Source: Streptomyces hydrogenans
GTDB lineage: Bacteria; Actinomycetota; Actinomycetes; Streptomycetales; Streptomycetaceae
Direction of reading: 5' to 3'
DNA: 45,813 nucleotides
NCBI RefSeq assembly: GCF_014656075.1
Contig: NZ_BNBS01000063.1
Location: 2,863 to 48,675, forward strand
This document shows positions 1 to 7,215 of the stretch, piece by piece. Both the position numbers and the translations under genes were made by a program. The notes under the pieces were generated by a model. That model did not search any database. It saw only the letters and a program-made list of their open reading frames with translations, and was not told where the DNA came from. Positions within the stretch are counted from its first letter, which is position 1; every line of letters starts with the position of its first letter.

Positions 1-1
1 C

Positions 2-220
2 AGCTGGGACGCGGCCCCGGCGGCGGACGGTGACGGCAGCATCAGCTGGGACGCGGTTCCGGCGGCGGACGGCGACGGGAGCATCAGCTGGGACGCGGCC
101 CCGGCGGCGGACGGTGACGGCAGCATCAGCTGGGATGCGGTTCCGGCGGCGGACGGTGACGGGAGCATCAGCTGGGACGCGGCCCCGGCGTCCTCCGGCG
201 ACGACAGCATCAGCTGGGAC
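2..220 (+). repeat. 42-bp tandem repeats with an 84-bp alternating higher-order period
   Basis: Units begin at 2, 44, 86, 128 and 170, with a 9-nt partial unit at 212. Units 1 and 3 carry GCC and units 2 and 4 carry GTT at the fifth codon. GGC or GGG in the twelfth codon alternates in step with this. The array therefore looks as if it grew by duplication of a two-unit 84-bp block. The array may continue left of the window. Confidence 0.9.
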
Positions 221-223
221 TGA
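2..223 (+). CDS. C-terminal part of a tandem-repeat protein (possible multi-core RiPP precursor)
   Basis: The reading frame is open from the left edge to a TGA at 221-223, so the start lies outside the window. All 73 visible residues are repeats: five 14-residue units of the form SWDAxPAADGDGSI, then a final SWD at the C-terminus. Position 5 alternates Ala, Val, Ala, Val, Ala; the fifth unit has diverged (PASSGDDSI). Each unit has one Trp followed by Asp. Short actinomycete proteins with repeated aromatic-x-x motifs are known as substrates of radical-SAM cyclophane-forming maturases; I recall a RefSeq family called AmcA of this kind. No maturase is visible here, so the RiPP assignment is an inference. 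It could also be a structural acidic repeat protein. The next gene starts 5 nt downstream and is probably co-transcribed. Confidence 0.6.
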   Translation, partial: SWDAAPAADGDGSISWDAVPAADGDGSISWDAAPAADGDGSISWDAVPAADGDGSISWDAAPASSGDDSISWD

Positions 224-228
224 GGGAC

Positions 229-504
229 GTGCGCCTCGTCCTCGCCTCCCTCGAAGGCCCGCACCGCGACCCGGCTCCCCCCGGCGTCCTCGCCCTCCTC
301 TCGGACCTCGTCTGGGCCCACGCGGCCACCGCGAACGGACTGGAACACGTCCGGGCCACCGCCTCGGACGACGGCGTGGACCTCTACCTCTTCCTGCGCG
401 CCGTCTCGGACGCGGCCGCCCTCGACCAGGCCCGCGCCCTCCTCGACGGCGCCCGCGCCTCCCTGCGCGTCCACGGCTACAGCACCGCCGCGCTCCGCCG
501 CTGA
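229..504 (+). CDS. Small protein of unknown function next to the repeat protein
   Basis: This encodes a 91-residue protein starting with GTG, 5 nt after the stop of the repeat protein; any ribosome-binding site (GGGA) overlaps that stop, which suggests translational coupling. Third-position GC is high as in real genes. The protein looks soluble, with predicted helices around residues 18-35 and 60-80 and a central strand-like stretch (GVDLYLFLRAV). There is no signal peptide, Cys cluster or membrane segment. I do not recognise the family. If the upstream gene is a RiPP precursor, this could be a recognition or accessory factor, but nothing in the sequence proves it. No gene is seen between 505 and 615. 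Confidence 0.6.
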   Translation: MRLVLASLEGPHRDPAPPGVLALLSDLVWAHAATANGLEHVRATASDDGVDLYLFLRAVSDAAALDQARALLDGARASLRVHGYSTAALRR

Positions 505-615
505 CGGCGACCGGCGCACCACCCCGCACGCCCACCCGCACCCGTACCCACGGCACCCCCATGCCTCCGTACGCAGACGACCTGCTCAGACGACACGACC
601 CCGGAAGGAACGCCC

Positions 616-1821
616 GTGCCGACCACCCTCCGCCAGGCCGCCCGCAAGGCCACCGTCGCCGCCCTGTCCGGCGCCCTCGGGGCCGGGCTCCTCACCGTCG
701 CGGCCGTCGGTGCCGCCCCCGCCGCGACGGCCGCGACCACGTGCGCCGGGACCGCCTCGCTCTACGGCGTCCTGCCCGACGGCCGCCTCACCTTCAGCAC
801 CATCACGCCCGCCACGGGGGAGCTGAAGAAGGTGCTGGTCGGGGCGGACCTGGGCTTCGAGCCCAAGGCGATGGCCACCCTCAACTTCAACACCGTCCTC
901 GTCACGTCGACCACCGGCGCGCTCTACCGCCTGGACGTGCTCACCAACAACACGTCGCTCGTCCTGGAGCGCCCGCCCGTCAAGCTCTTCGACAGCGGCT
1001 GGACCCACGACAAGCTCACCTACGACGGGCACGGCCACCTGTACGGCACGGCCGGGGGCGTCCTCATCCAGTACCTGGTCTCCCAGCCCAAGCCGACGGG
1101 CTCGGCCCACATCGGCCAGCGCAGGGAGATCGGCGGCGGCTTCGTCCTCAAGACCCTCACCGCGGCCGGGGACGACCGGCTGCTCGCCACCACCGCGGCG
1201 GGCGCGCTCTACTCGTACACGATCGACGGCGCCGGCGGCTGGGCGCGCGACGACCTCAAGACCTCCGGCTGGTCGGCCTTCGACCAGCTCGTGTCGCCGG
1301 GCGGCGGTCTCTACTACGGCCGGATCCCCACCACGGGCGCCATGTACTGGTACAAGGACGCGAATCCGGCCGACGGTTCCGGCGGCGACATCGCGTACCA
1401 CAACGACACGCCCGTCAACACGGGCGGCTGGACGCAGCAGTTGCTCTCGGCCCAGCCGGGCACGTTCACCTGCGCCACCAGCTCCGACCCGCTCGACGGC
1501 ACCGACATCCCCGCGGTGAAGGCGGCCGGCCGCGAGCTGATGAACGCGTACGACGGCGGGGCCTGGAACAGCACCGCCCAGTGGAACTGCCTGGACCAGC
1601 TGTGGACCAAGGAGAGCGGCTGGCGCTACTGGGCCGACAACCCGAGCTCCACCGCCTACGGCATCCCCCAGGCCCTGCCCGGCTCCAAGATGGACGCCTT
1701 CGGCGACGACTGGCGCACCAACCCGATCACCCAGATCAAGTGGGGCCTCTCCTACATCGACGGGCGGTACGGCACGCCCTGCGCGGCCTGGAACCACTTC
1801 CTGGCCAACAACTGGTACTGA
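616..1821 (+). CDS. Secreted tachylectin-like propeller with C-terminal lysozyme-like domain
   Basis: A 401-residue protein from a GTG start with a GGAAGGA ribosome-binding site at 603-609. Residues 1-40 form a Sec signal peptide ending in Ala-rich sequence. Residues ~43-290 contain recurring blocks (LYGVLPDGRL, LYRLDVLTNN, LYGTAGGVL, LYSYTIDG, LYYGR) typical of tachylectin-2-like five-bladed propellers, a family known to bind GlcNAc/GalNAc. Residues ~300-401 match the lysozyme-like (SLT/APF C-terminal) domain: NCLDQLWTKESGW carries the likely catalytic Glu, followed by AYGIPQALPGSKM and ending in NWY. It probably binds and cleaves peptidoglycan glycan strands outside the cell. The downstream gene has the same propeller but another catalytic domain. 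Start choice rests on the ribosome-binding site and signal peptide. Confidence 0.85.
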   Translation: MPTTLRQAARKATVAALSGALGAGLLTVAAVGAAPAATAATTCAGTASLYGVLPDGRLTFSTITPATGELKKVLVGADLGFEPKAMATLNFNTVLVTSTTGALYRLDVLTNNTSLVLERPPVKLFDSGWTHDKLTYDGHGHLYGTAGGVLIQYLVSQPKPTGSAHIGQRREIGGGFVLKTLTAAGDDRLLATTAAGALYSYTIDGAGGWARDDLKTSGWSAFDQLVSPGGGLYYGRIPTTGAMYWYKDANPADGSGGDIAYHNDTPVNTGGWTQQLLSAQPGTFTCATSSDPLDGTDIPAVKAAGRELMNAYDGGAWNSTAQWNCLDQLWTKESGWRYWADNPSSTAYGIPQALPGSKMDAFGDDWRTNPITQIKWGLSYIDGRYGTPCAAWNHFLANNWY

Positions 1822-1916
1822 GCGCGGCCACACCCGCCCCCGTTCTTCCTCTTCCGCTTTCTCCCTCCCCGGCCCGACGCGCGTACGTCAGGGCTGCCCC
1901 AGACCTGGAGAACCCC

Positions 1917-3230
1917 ATGCGATCGTCGTCCCGCGCCCTCCGCTTCGCCGCCGGTCTCGCCCTGACCGCCTCGACCCTCAGCCTCGTCACGCTCGGCACG
2001 GCCGCCCCGGCCCAGGCCGCCGCCATCTGCGGCGGAGACGTCTCGGTCTACGGCGTCCTGGCCGACGGCCGCCTCACCTACACGGCGATATCGCCCAACA
2101 CCGGCGACCGGGTGAAGACCCTCATCGGCCCCGACCTCGGCTTCGAGCCCAAGGCGATGGCCACCCTCAACTTCAACACGGTGCTGGTGACGTCCACCTC
2201 CGGAGCGCTGTACCGCGTCGACGTCCAGACGAACAACACCTCCCTCGGCCTGGCGGGGATCACCAAGCTGTGGGACAGCGGCTGGACCTTCGACAAGATG
2301 ACCTACGACGGCGCGGGCCACCTCTACGGCACGGTCGCCGGCCAGCTCCACCGCTACAACGTCTCCCAGGCGAAGCCCGCGGGGCCGGAGCACATCGCCA
2401 AGCACGTGGTGATCGACGAGGGCTTCGTGCTGCGGACCCTCGCCGCGGCGGGCGACGACGTCCTGGTGGCCACCACCTCCGACGGCAAGCTGCTCTCGTA
2501 CCAGATCAACGGCGTCGGGGACTGGGAGCGTTCGGACCTCAAGGCCTCCGGCTGGTCCGGCGTCGACAGCCTGGTCTCGCCCGGCGGCGGCCTCTACTAC
2601 GGCCGCACCAACGGCGGCATGTACTGGTACCACGACGCGGACCCCACCGACGGCAAGGGCGACGACATCGCCTACCACCCCTCGGACCCGGTCGACGCGA
2701 GCGGCTGGACCCAGACCCTGCTCTCCGCCTTCGCCAACGACTGCACCTACCAGGCGCCGACGACCCCGCCGGCCACCCCGTCCACCAAGGGCGGCACGAT
2801 CGCCCGCAGCGAGGTCATCAGCCGCGCCCTCAACTGGCTCGCCCGCGACATCCCCTACAGCCAGAGCGCCTACGCCTCCGACCCCGACGGCGACCACACC
2901 TACCGCACCGACTGCTCCGGCTTCGTCTCCATGGCCTGGCACGCGAGCACCAGCTACAACACCGGCAGCCTCCCGAGCGCGAGCGCCACCATCGCCAAGT
3001 CCGACCTCCAGCCCGGCGACGCGCTGAACACCCAGTCCGGCCACGTCGTCCTCTTCGAGAAGTGGATCGACAAGGCGGCGGGCAAGTTCTCCTACATCCA
3101 CGAGTCCAACCCGAACGACGACATGATGCGCGGCCAGGACTACCTGAACGGCGGGACCGACGGCCGGATCGCCGGCCACGCCGCCTCCGGCTACGTCGCC
3201 CTGCGCTACGACAAGATCGTCAACGGCTGA
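1917..3230 (+). CDS. Secreted tachylectin-like propeller with C-terminal NlpC/P60-type peptidase domain
   Basis: A 437-residue protein from ATG, preceded by CTGGAGA. The frame is open far upstream, but the signal peptide (residues 1-~38, ending PAQAAA) fixes the start. The propeller (~40-280) is closely related to that of the upstream gene; even ADLGFEPKAMATLNFN is shared. After a Thr/Pro linker (TPPATPSTKGG), residues ~300-437 form a cysteine-peptidase domain: TDCSGFVSMAW holds the nucleophile Cys, SGHVVLFEKW the catalytic His, and YIHESNPNDD a possible third residue. NlpC/P60 enzymes cut peptide stems of peptidoglycan. With its neighbour it forms a pair in which the same sugar-binding module delivers a glycan cutter and a peptide cutter. 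A hairpin follows the stop. Confidence 0.87.
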   Translation: MRSSSRALRFAAGLALTASTLSLVTLGTAAPAQAAAICGGDVSVYGVLADGRLTYTAISPNTGDRVKTLIGPDLGFEPKAMATLNFNTVLVTSTSGALYRVDVQTNNTSLGLAGITKLWDSGWTFDKMTYDGAGHLYGTVAGQLHRYNVSQAKPAGPEHIAKHVVIDEGFVLRTLAAAGDDVLVATTSDGKLLSYQINGVGDWERSDLKASGWSGVDSLVSPGGGLYYGRTNGGMYWYHDADPTDGKGDDIAYHPSDPVDASGWTQTLLSAFANDCTYQAPTTPPATPSTKGGTIARSEVISRALNWLARDIPYSQSAYASDPDGDHTYRTDCSGFVSMAWHASTSYNTGSLPSASATIAKSDLQPGDALNTQSGHVVLFEKWIDKAAGKFSYIHESNPNDDMMRGQDYLNGGTDGRIAGHAASGYVALRYDKIVNG

Positions 3231-3250
3231 CGCCGACCCGTCCGGAACCC

Positions 3251-3280
3251 GGCCCTGCTCACTCCTCCGTGAGCAGGGCC
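3251..3280. terminator. Stem-loop between convergent genes
   Basis: GGCCCTGCTCAC (3251-3262) and GTGAGCAGGGCC (3269-3280) are perfect 12-bp arms with a 6-nt loop. The stem lies 20 nt after the stop of the NlpC/P60 gene and covers the last codons of the convergent HEAT gene (stop 3259-3261). There is no T run, as usual for Streptomyces terminators. Confidence 0.7.
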
Positions 3281-4224
3281 ACGGTCGCGCGCACCGAGGC
3301 GACCGGGTCGTCGGCGAGCAGCGCCAGCACGGCCGCCGCCTCGGGCGTCCCGCACTCGACGAGGCCGTCGACGGACGCGTCCCGGACGGCGGCCGAGGAG
3401 TCGCGGCCGAGCACCGCGAGGAGGGCGGCGGCGGCCTCGGTGCGCCGGAAGGAGAGGGCCACGGCGACGGTCTGCCGCACCTCGGTCACGGCGTCCTCCG
3501 CCAGCTCCCGCAGCAGCCCGTCCGCCCCGGGCGTCGACCACTCGGCCACCGCCCGGGCGACCTCCCGCCGGACCCGGTCGTCCGGGTGGGCCGCGAGCGG
3601 GGCGAGCCGCTCCACGGGACCGCGCCGGCGGAGCCCGTACCACCGGAGGGTGTCGACCAGCGCGGCCGTGTCCGCCCGCTCCTCGGCCCGTGCGAGCCGC
3701 GCGAGCAGGACGCGCGAGGCCGGCGCGGGCCCGTCCATCGGGTGCGGCCGGCGCTCCCGGAGCCGCCGCGAGCCGTACGTGCCGGGCTGCACGCACCCCG
3801 CGCAGACGCAGGGCGTGACCCCGTGCGCGCCGGGGAAGTACCGCCATCCGGCGACCTGCCGCACCGCCCGCACCTGCCGCACCTCGGCCCGCGCGACCGC
3901 CCGGGGCAGGAACACCTCCCAGCCGAGCGCGCCGTCCCCCAACTCCCGTATCCGCCGCACCGCTTCGGCTGCGGTGACCTCCTGGTCGCTCTGCCCGTAC
4001 CGCCCCACGAACACCGGCTCCCCGTCCGGCAGCCGCACGTGCGCGGCGACCATTCCCCGGGACCCCTGCCGCCGCCCCAGCTCCCGGAGCCACTGGTGCG
4101 TCAGCGGGTACGAGGGCAGCACGGGGAACAGGTAGACCCCCCGCCGCTCCCCCCGCGCCTTGATCCCGCTCCGCCGGATGCCCGCCGCACCGGCGGCGGG
4201 AGTGAGGTGCACGAAGGTCGCCAT
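3259..4224 (-). CDS. HEAT-repeat protein with N-terminal ADP-ribosyltransferase-like segment
   Basis: A 321-residue protein with no signal peptide. Residues ~170-320 contain regular helical pairs with the HEAT signature (HPDDRVRREVARAVAEW, DAVTEVRQTVAVAL, DSSAAVRDASVDGL, DPVASVRATVALL). The N-terminal part (FVHLTPAAGAAGIRRSGI then GVYLFPVL) has the His-x-Thr and RRSGI-type start seen in ADP-ribosyltransferase-like or RNA 2'-phosphotransferase-like folds; that assignment is tentative. A Cys group (C139, C141, C144) in between may bind metal. Similar proteins occur widely in Streptomyces as HEAT-repeat proteins of unknown role. It is transcribed towards the lytic-enzyme pair and is divergent from the lipase gene. 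Function is unknown; the HEAT part suggests protein binding. Confidence 0.8.
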   Translation of the reverse strand: MATFVHLTPAAGAAGIRRSGIKARGERRGVYLFPVLPSYPLTHQWLRELGRRQGSRGMVAAHVRLPDGEPVFVGRYGQSDQEVTAAEAVRRIRELGDGALGWEVFLPRAVARAEVRQVRAVRQVAGWRYFPGAHGVTPCVCAGCVQPGTYGSRRLRERRPHPMDGPAPASRVLLARLARAEERADTAALVDTLRWYGLRRRGPVERLAPLAAHPDDRVRREVARAVAEWSTPGADGLLRELAEDAVTEVRQTVAVALSFRRTEAAAALLAVLGRDSSAAVRDASVDGLVECGTPEAAAVLALLADDPVASVRATVALLTEE

Positions 4225-4545
4225 GCGGCGATGCTAGGCCGGTTTCCGGCCGACCCGGGCGGGGAGGCCGGTGGCGGTCGCCCTACATGTGTCCGTCGAT
4301 CGCTCTTCTGCTCGATTGGAGGGGCGTGCGCCCCTCCGTTCGGGTTGAGATCGTGCGGCGCCTTGTCGCGAGCTCCCCTTGGCATCCCGTTTGACCTGCT
4401 GAAACAGGGCTGGGCGACGGCGAGGTCCAAGACCGCCTGCTTGCGTCGCGTGGCCCCTTGGGTCATCACGTTCCGCTTGTGAATGAATACGGAGCGTTAG
4501 ATTCTGTTCGTTTCTCCCCCTTGTTTTCGATGAAAGGGAACAGCC
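4225..4545. other. 321-bp intergenic region between divergent HEAT and lipase genes
   Basis: No credible gene is seen. It contains a perfect hairpin (GGAGGGGCG at 4318-4326, TG loop, CGCCCCTCC at 4329-4337) and a possible lipase promoter near 4477-4503. The region 4440-4545 is clearly more AT-rich than its surroundings, as expected upstream of a regulated secreted-enzyme gene. Confidence 0.6.
4477..4503 (+). promoter_or_regulatory. Possible promoter of the lipase gene
   Basis: TTGTGA (4477-4482) and TAGATT (4498-4503) resemble -35 and -10 boxes with a 15-bp spacer, which is short. The -10 fits TAnnnT. It would give a leader of about 35 nt that contains the AAAGGGA ribosome-binding site at 4533-4539. 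Confidence 0.35.
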
Positions 4546-5583
4546 ATGCCCATGGCCACGCGCACGATCTCGATCACTCCGAAGGCGCGGCGGTTGGCCG
4601 CCGCCGCCGTCGCGCTGGGCGGCTGCCTGGCGCTCGCCGTCCCGGCGGGCTCCGCCGGCGCGGCCCCCGCGGACCCGGTGCCGACCGTCTTCTTCGGCGA
4701 CTCGTACACCGCCAACTTCGGCATCGCTCCCGTGAACAACCTGGGCAACGAGAAGGGCTGGTGCTTCCAGGCCACGGACGACTACCCCGCCGTCGCCACC
4801 CGGACCCTGGCCGCCAAGGGCATCACGCTCGACGTCCAGGCCGACGTCTCCTGCGGAGGCGCGCTGGTCCACCACTTCTGGGAGAAGCAGGAACTGCCCT
4901 TCGGCGCCGGGACGGTCCCGGCGCAGCAGGACGCGCTCAAGGAGAACACCCAGCTGGTCGTGGGCGGCCTGGGTGGTAACACGCTGGGCTTCGTCAACAT
5001 CCTCAAGCAGTGCTCCGACAAGCTCCGGGAGCCCTCCCTCCTGCCGGGGGAGCCGGTGGACGCGGACAAGCCGGCCCGCGAGTGCAAGGAGTTCTTCGAG
5101 TCGGGCGACGGCAAGGAATGGCTGGACTACAAGTACGAGCAGGTCGAGGAGGAGTTGGATCAGGCGCTCCAGCGCATGAGCTACTTCTCCCCGGACGCCC
5201 GGCGCGTCCTGGTCGGCTACCCCCGGCTCGTGCCCCAGGACGCCACCAAGTGCCAGACCGCGGCCCCCGGCCAGACCGAGCTGCCGTTCGCCGACGTCCC
5301 CCAGGACGCCCTGCCCGTCCTGGACCAGGCCCAGAAGCGCCTGAACGACATCATGAAGAAGGTCGCCACGGACGACGGCGCCGAATTCGTGGACCTCTAC
5401 GCCCACACCGGCGGCAACACGGCCTGCGACGGCGCCGACCGGGGCATCGGCGGCCTGCTGGAGAACTCCAAGCTGGACCTCATCGGCGCGACGATCCCCT
5501 GGTACGCCCACCCCAACGAGAAGGGCCGAGACCTCCAGGCCGAGCAGGTGGCCGCGAAGATCGAGACGCTCCTCAACTCGTAG
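4546..5583 (+). CDS. Secreted SGNH/GDSL-family lipase or esterase
   Basis: A 345-residue protein; the ATG at 4546 follows AAAGGGA by 6 nt (a second ATG lies two codons on). Residues 1-~40 are a signal peptide (KARRLAAAAVALGGCLALAV, then AGSAGAAPA). Block I is FFGDSYTANFG with nucleophile Ser53; block III is GGLGGNTLGF, where the Asn supplies the oxyanion hole; block V is WYAHPNEKGR with the catalytic His. Pairs of Cys in the mature part suggest disulfides. This matches the secreted Streptomyces SGNH lipases/esterases that hydrolyse lipid or aryl esters. The usual block III is GND; here it is GNT, a mild departure. Its stop is 3 nt from that of the convergent winged-helix gene, and no terminator is evident between them. 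Confidence 0.88.
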   Translation: MPMATRTISITPKARRLAAAAVALGGCLALAVPAGSAGAAPADPVPTVFFGDSYTANFGIAPVNNLGNEKGWCFQATDDYPAVATRTLAAKGITLDVQADVSCGGALVHHFWEKQELPFGAGTVPAQQDALKENTQLVVGGLGGNTLGFVNILKQCSDKLREPSLLPGEPVDADKPARECKEFFESGDGKEWLDYKYEQVEEELDQALQRMSYFSPDARRVLVGYPRLVPQDATKCQTAAPGQTELPFADVPQDALPVLDQAQKRLNDIMKKVATDDGAEFVDLYAHTGGNTACDGADRGIGGLLENSKLDLIGATIPWYAHPNEKGRDLQAEQVAAKIETLLNS

Positions 5584-5586
5584 GGC

Positions 5587-6411
5587 TCAGGCGGCCTCTG
5601 CGGCCGCCGCCTCGCACCCTCTGCACCGGCCCGGTTCCGGCGCGCGGTAGGCCCGGTCGCAGTCGTCGCAGTTCTGGAGGGGGCCGAGGGCGGGCGGGGA
5701 GGCGGGTGCGGCCGGAAGGGGCGGGGGCATGAGGGCGGCCAGGCGGTGCGCCAGCAGGCCCGCCGGGTACGCCAGGTCGTGGGGCAGGTCCGCGCAGAGC
5801 GTGCGGCGCACGGCGTCGGGCTGAGCGCCGCGCTCCAGCCAGGCCGTCACCCCGGGCGCCAGCCGCCGCACGTCCCGCTCCGACAGCAGCAGCCGCGGCG
5901 CGTGAGCGCGGAGGCCGCAGAGCAGCTCGGCGGCACGGGCGTGCCGGGCGGTGAGCTGAGGCGGCGCGGGCGGCCTCGGGGCGGGGGCGGGCGCGGGTGC
6001 GCGGGGCGTCTCGGGCTCGGGGCGCGGCTCCCGGGGCTTCGGGGCCGCCCGGGTCTCCCGTACGGCGGCGGGGTCAGCCCCCGGGCTGTTGTACGAGATC
6101 GTGAGCGGCAGGATCCGCCCGTCCGGCAGCCGTCGCCGTGTCCGGGCGAGGTAGCCGTGCGCCTCCAGCTCCCGCATGGCCGCGGCGATCCTGAACTCGC
6201 TCTCCGGGAACCGTGAGGCGATCGCCTTGATCCCGACGCACGAGCCCGCGGGCAGCGACTGGAGGTGGGTGGCGAGCCCGATCGCCAGCAGCGAGAGCTC
6301 CCGGTGCTGGGCGAGGGCGTTGCTGATGACGACGTACCGGGTGGTGAGCCGGACGTTGTGGTGAACGAGCCCGTAGGCAGGCGAGGGCACGTTAGGGTGC
6401 TGGGAAGCCAC
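5587..6411 (-). CDS. Winged-helix DNA-binding protein with C-terminal zinc-ribbon-like motif
   Basis: A 274-residue protein starting with GTG, preceded by GGAG 7 nt upstream. Residues ~20-100 form a winged-helix domain (LSLLAIGLATHLQSLP, then IAAAMRELEAHGYLARTRRRLPDGRI), resembling the helix-turn-helix part of plasmid-replication-initiator-like proteins common in Streptomyces. A Pro/Ala/Arg-rich linker (~115-150) follows, then a helical region (~150-225). The C-terminus ends with CDDCDRAYRAPEPGRCRGC, a CxxC-CxxC zinc-ribbon-like motif. Proteins of this architecture are usually annotated only as helix-turn-helix domain proteins; the target and role are unknown. It may be a regulator. It converges with the lipase gene, leaving only 3 nt between stops. 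Confidence 0.78.
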   Translation of the reverse strand: MASQHPNVPSPAYGLVHHNVRLTTRYVVISNALAQHRELSLLAIGLATHLQSLPAGSCVGIKAIASRFPESEFRIAAAMRELEAHGYLARTRRRLPDGRILPLTISYNSPGADPAAVRETRAAPKPREPRPEPETPRAPAPAPAPRPPAPPQLTARHARAAELLCGLRAHAPRLLLSERDVRRLAPGVTAWLERGAQPDAVRRTLCADLPHDLAYPAGLLAHRLAALMPPPLPAAPASPPALGPLQNCDDCDRAYRAPEPGRCRGCEAAAAEAA

Positions 6412-6634
6412 GGGAAGCTCCTACTTCCTCGATGGTCAGGCCCTCGGTCGGGATTGCAGTCCCGCCGGGGGCCGTCGCGTTTCATGGGTCTGGCCGGAGC
6501 ATATGCCAGGCAACCCGTCACGAATCCAGCCCAGTTGGCGCAGATCACCCGTGTGAGTGACGGACCCCGGCGGGGAGGCTGGTGGGGTTGGGGAGGGTAT
6601 TTCCCCCGGTTCTTGATTCTTTTGTGTCGCGGGC

Positions 6635-6664
6635 CACCGCGTCGCGGACCCCCGCGACGCGGTG
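6635..6664 (-). terminator. Stem-loop downstream of the ATPase gene
   Basis: CACCGCGTCGCGG (6635-6647) and CCGCGACGCGGTG (6652-6664) are perfect 13-bp arms around a 4-nt loop. It lies 8 nt beyond the stop of the minus-strand ATPase gene. The remaining 6412-6634 has no gene and should carry the promoter of the winged-helix gene. Confidence 0.75.
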
Positions 6665-6671
6665 AGGGCCG

Positions 6672-7091
6672 TCACGACAGCGGCATCTCGGCCCAGACGG
6701 TCTTCTGCGGGGCGGGCCCCGAGCTCACTCCCCAGGTACGGGCCAGCGCCTCCACGATCAGCAGCCCGCGCCCGGTCTCGGCGGCGGGGGAGCGGCCGCC
6801 GGCGAGCGGTACGCGGTCACCCCGCGTGTCCGTCACCTCGATCCGGAGCGCCGACCCCGTGACGATCGTCCGGAGCCGGAAGTCGCGCCCCGGCACGTGC
6901 CCGTGCGTCACGGCGTTGTTCGCCAACTCGGCCACGATCTGCTCCGCCGCGCCGATCGAGTCCTCCAGCCCCCAGGAACGCAGCTGCTCGACGGCGAGCA
7001 GCCGCGCCAGCCGGGCCCCCCGGGGCGTCGAGGAGAGCTGGAGGGTGAAGTGGCGTGCGGTCGCCATGAGTTGGCTGGTTTCCGGGTTCAT
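6672..7091 (-). CDS. Small HATPase-domain protein (anti-sigma-factor-kinase-like)
   Basis: A 139-residue cytoplasmic protein consisting almost entirely of a GHKL/HATPase_c_2 fold. The N box is AELANNAVTHG (~54-64), the G1 region DTRGDRVP, and the G2 region ETGRGLLIVEAL. In Streptomyces such proteins are Ser kinases or ATP-binding partners related to RsbW/SpoIIAB and often sit next to XRE-DUF397 pairs, as here, where the XRE gene diverges 125 bp away. The first Met is used as start; a second Met at residue 9 is equally possible because neither has a clear ribosome-binding site. It probably works in the same regulatory module as the next two genes, though partners are not shown by the sequence. 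Confidence 0.85.
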   Translation of the reverse strand: MNPETSQLMATARHFTLQLSSTPRGARLARLLAVEQLRSWGLEDSIGAAEQIVAELANNAVTHGHVPGRDFRLRTIVTGSALRIEVTDTRGDRVPLAGGRSPAAETGRGLLIVEALARTWGVSSGPAPQKTVWAEMPLS

Positions 7092-7153
7092 GGAACCCAG
7101 CGTGGCGACCTCTGCCTACGCTGCCCACCAGAAACGCCCTTACGTACGGTTAC

Positions 7154-7189
7154 TGTCCTGCGGCTGTCCGGGACTGTCCACCGTTGTCC
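7154..7189 (+). promoter_or_regulatory. Four helically phased TGTCC direct repeats upstream of the XRE gene
   Basis: TGTCC occurs at 7154-7158, 7165-7169, 7175-7179 and 7185-7189, i.e. with steps of 11, 10 and 10 bp, all on one face of the helix. The array ends 27 bp before the XRE start codon and lies in the divergent ATPase/XRE interval, so it may be an operator for autoregulation. Inference only. Confidence 0.45.
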
Positions 7190-7215
7190 CGGGTGATGTG
7201 GAGAGGCGGGTGCGC

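Noticed and set aside
1..223. CRISPR-like array
   Set aside because: The repeats are contiguous without unique spacers and are in frame in a coding sequence.
30..1916. Long plus-strand open frame running from 30 into the NlpC/P60 gene
   Set aside because: Only the part from 1917 is a gene. The upstream translation is Arg/Pro-rich and lies in a shadow frame of the lysozyme-like gene and of the repeat protein.
1822..1916. Riboswitch upstream of the NlpC/P60 gene
   Set aside because: Some Streptomyces wall hydrolases have a c-di-AMP riboswitch, but this 95-nt gap is too short and pyrimidine-rich and shows no conserved core.
2270..4135. 621-codon open frame on the plus strand
   Set aside because: Arg/Pro/Gln-rich out-of-frame translation over the NlpC/P60 gene and antisense to the HEAT gene, with no domain content.
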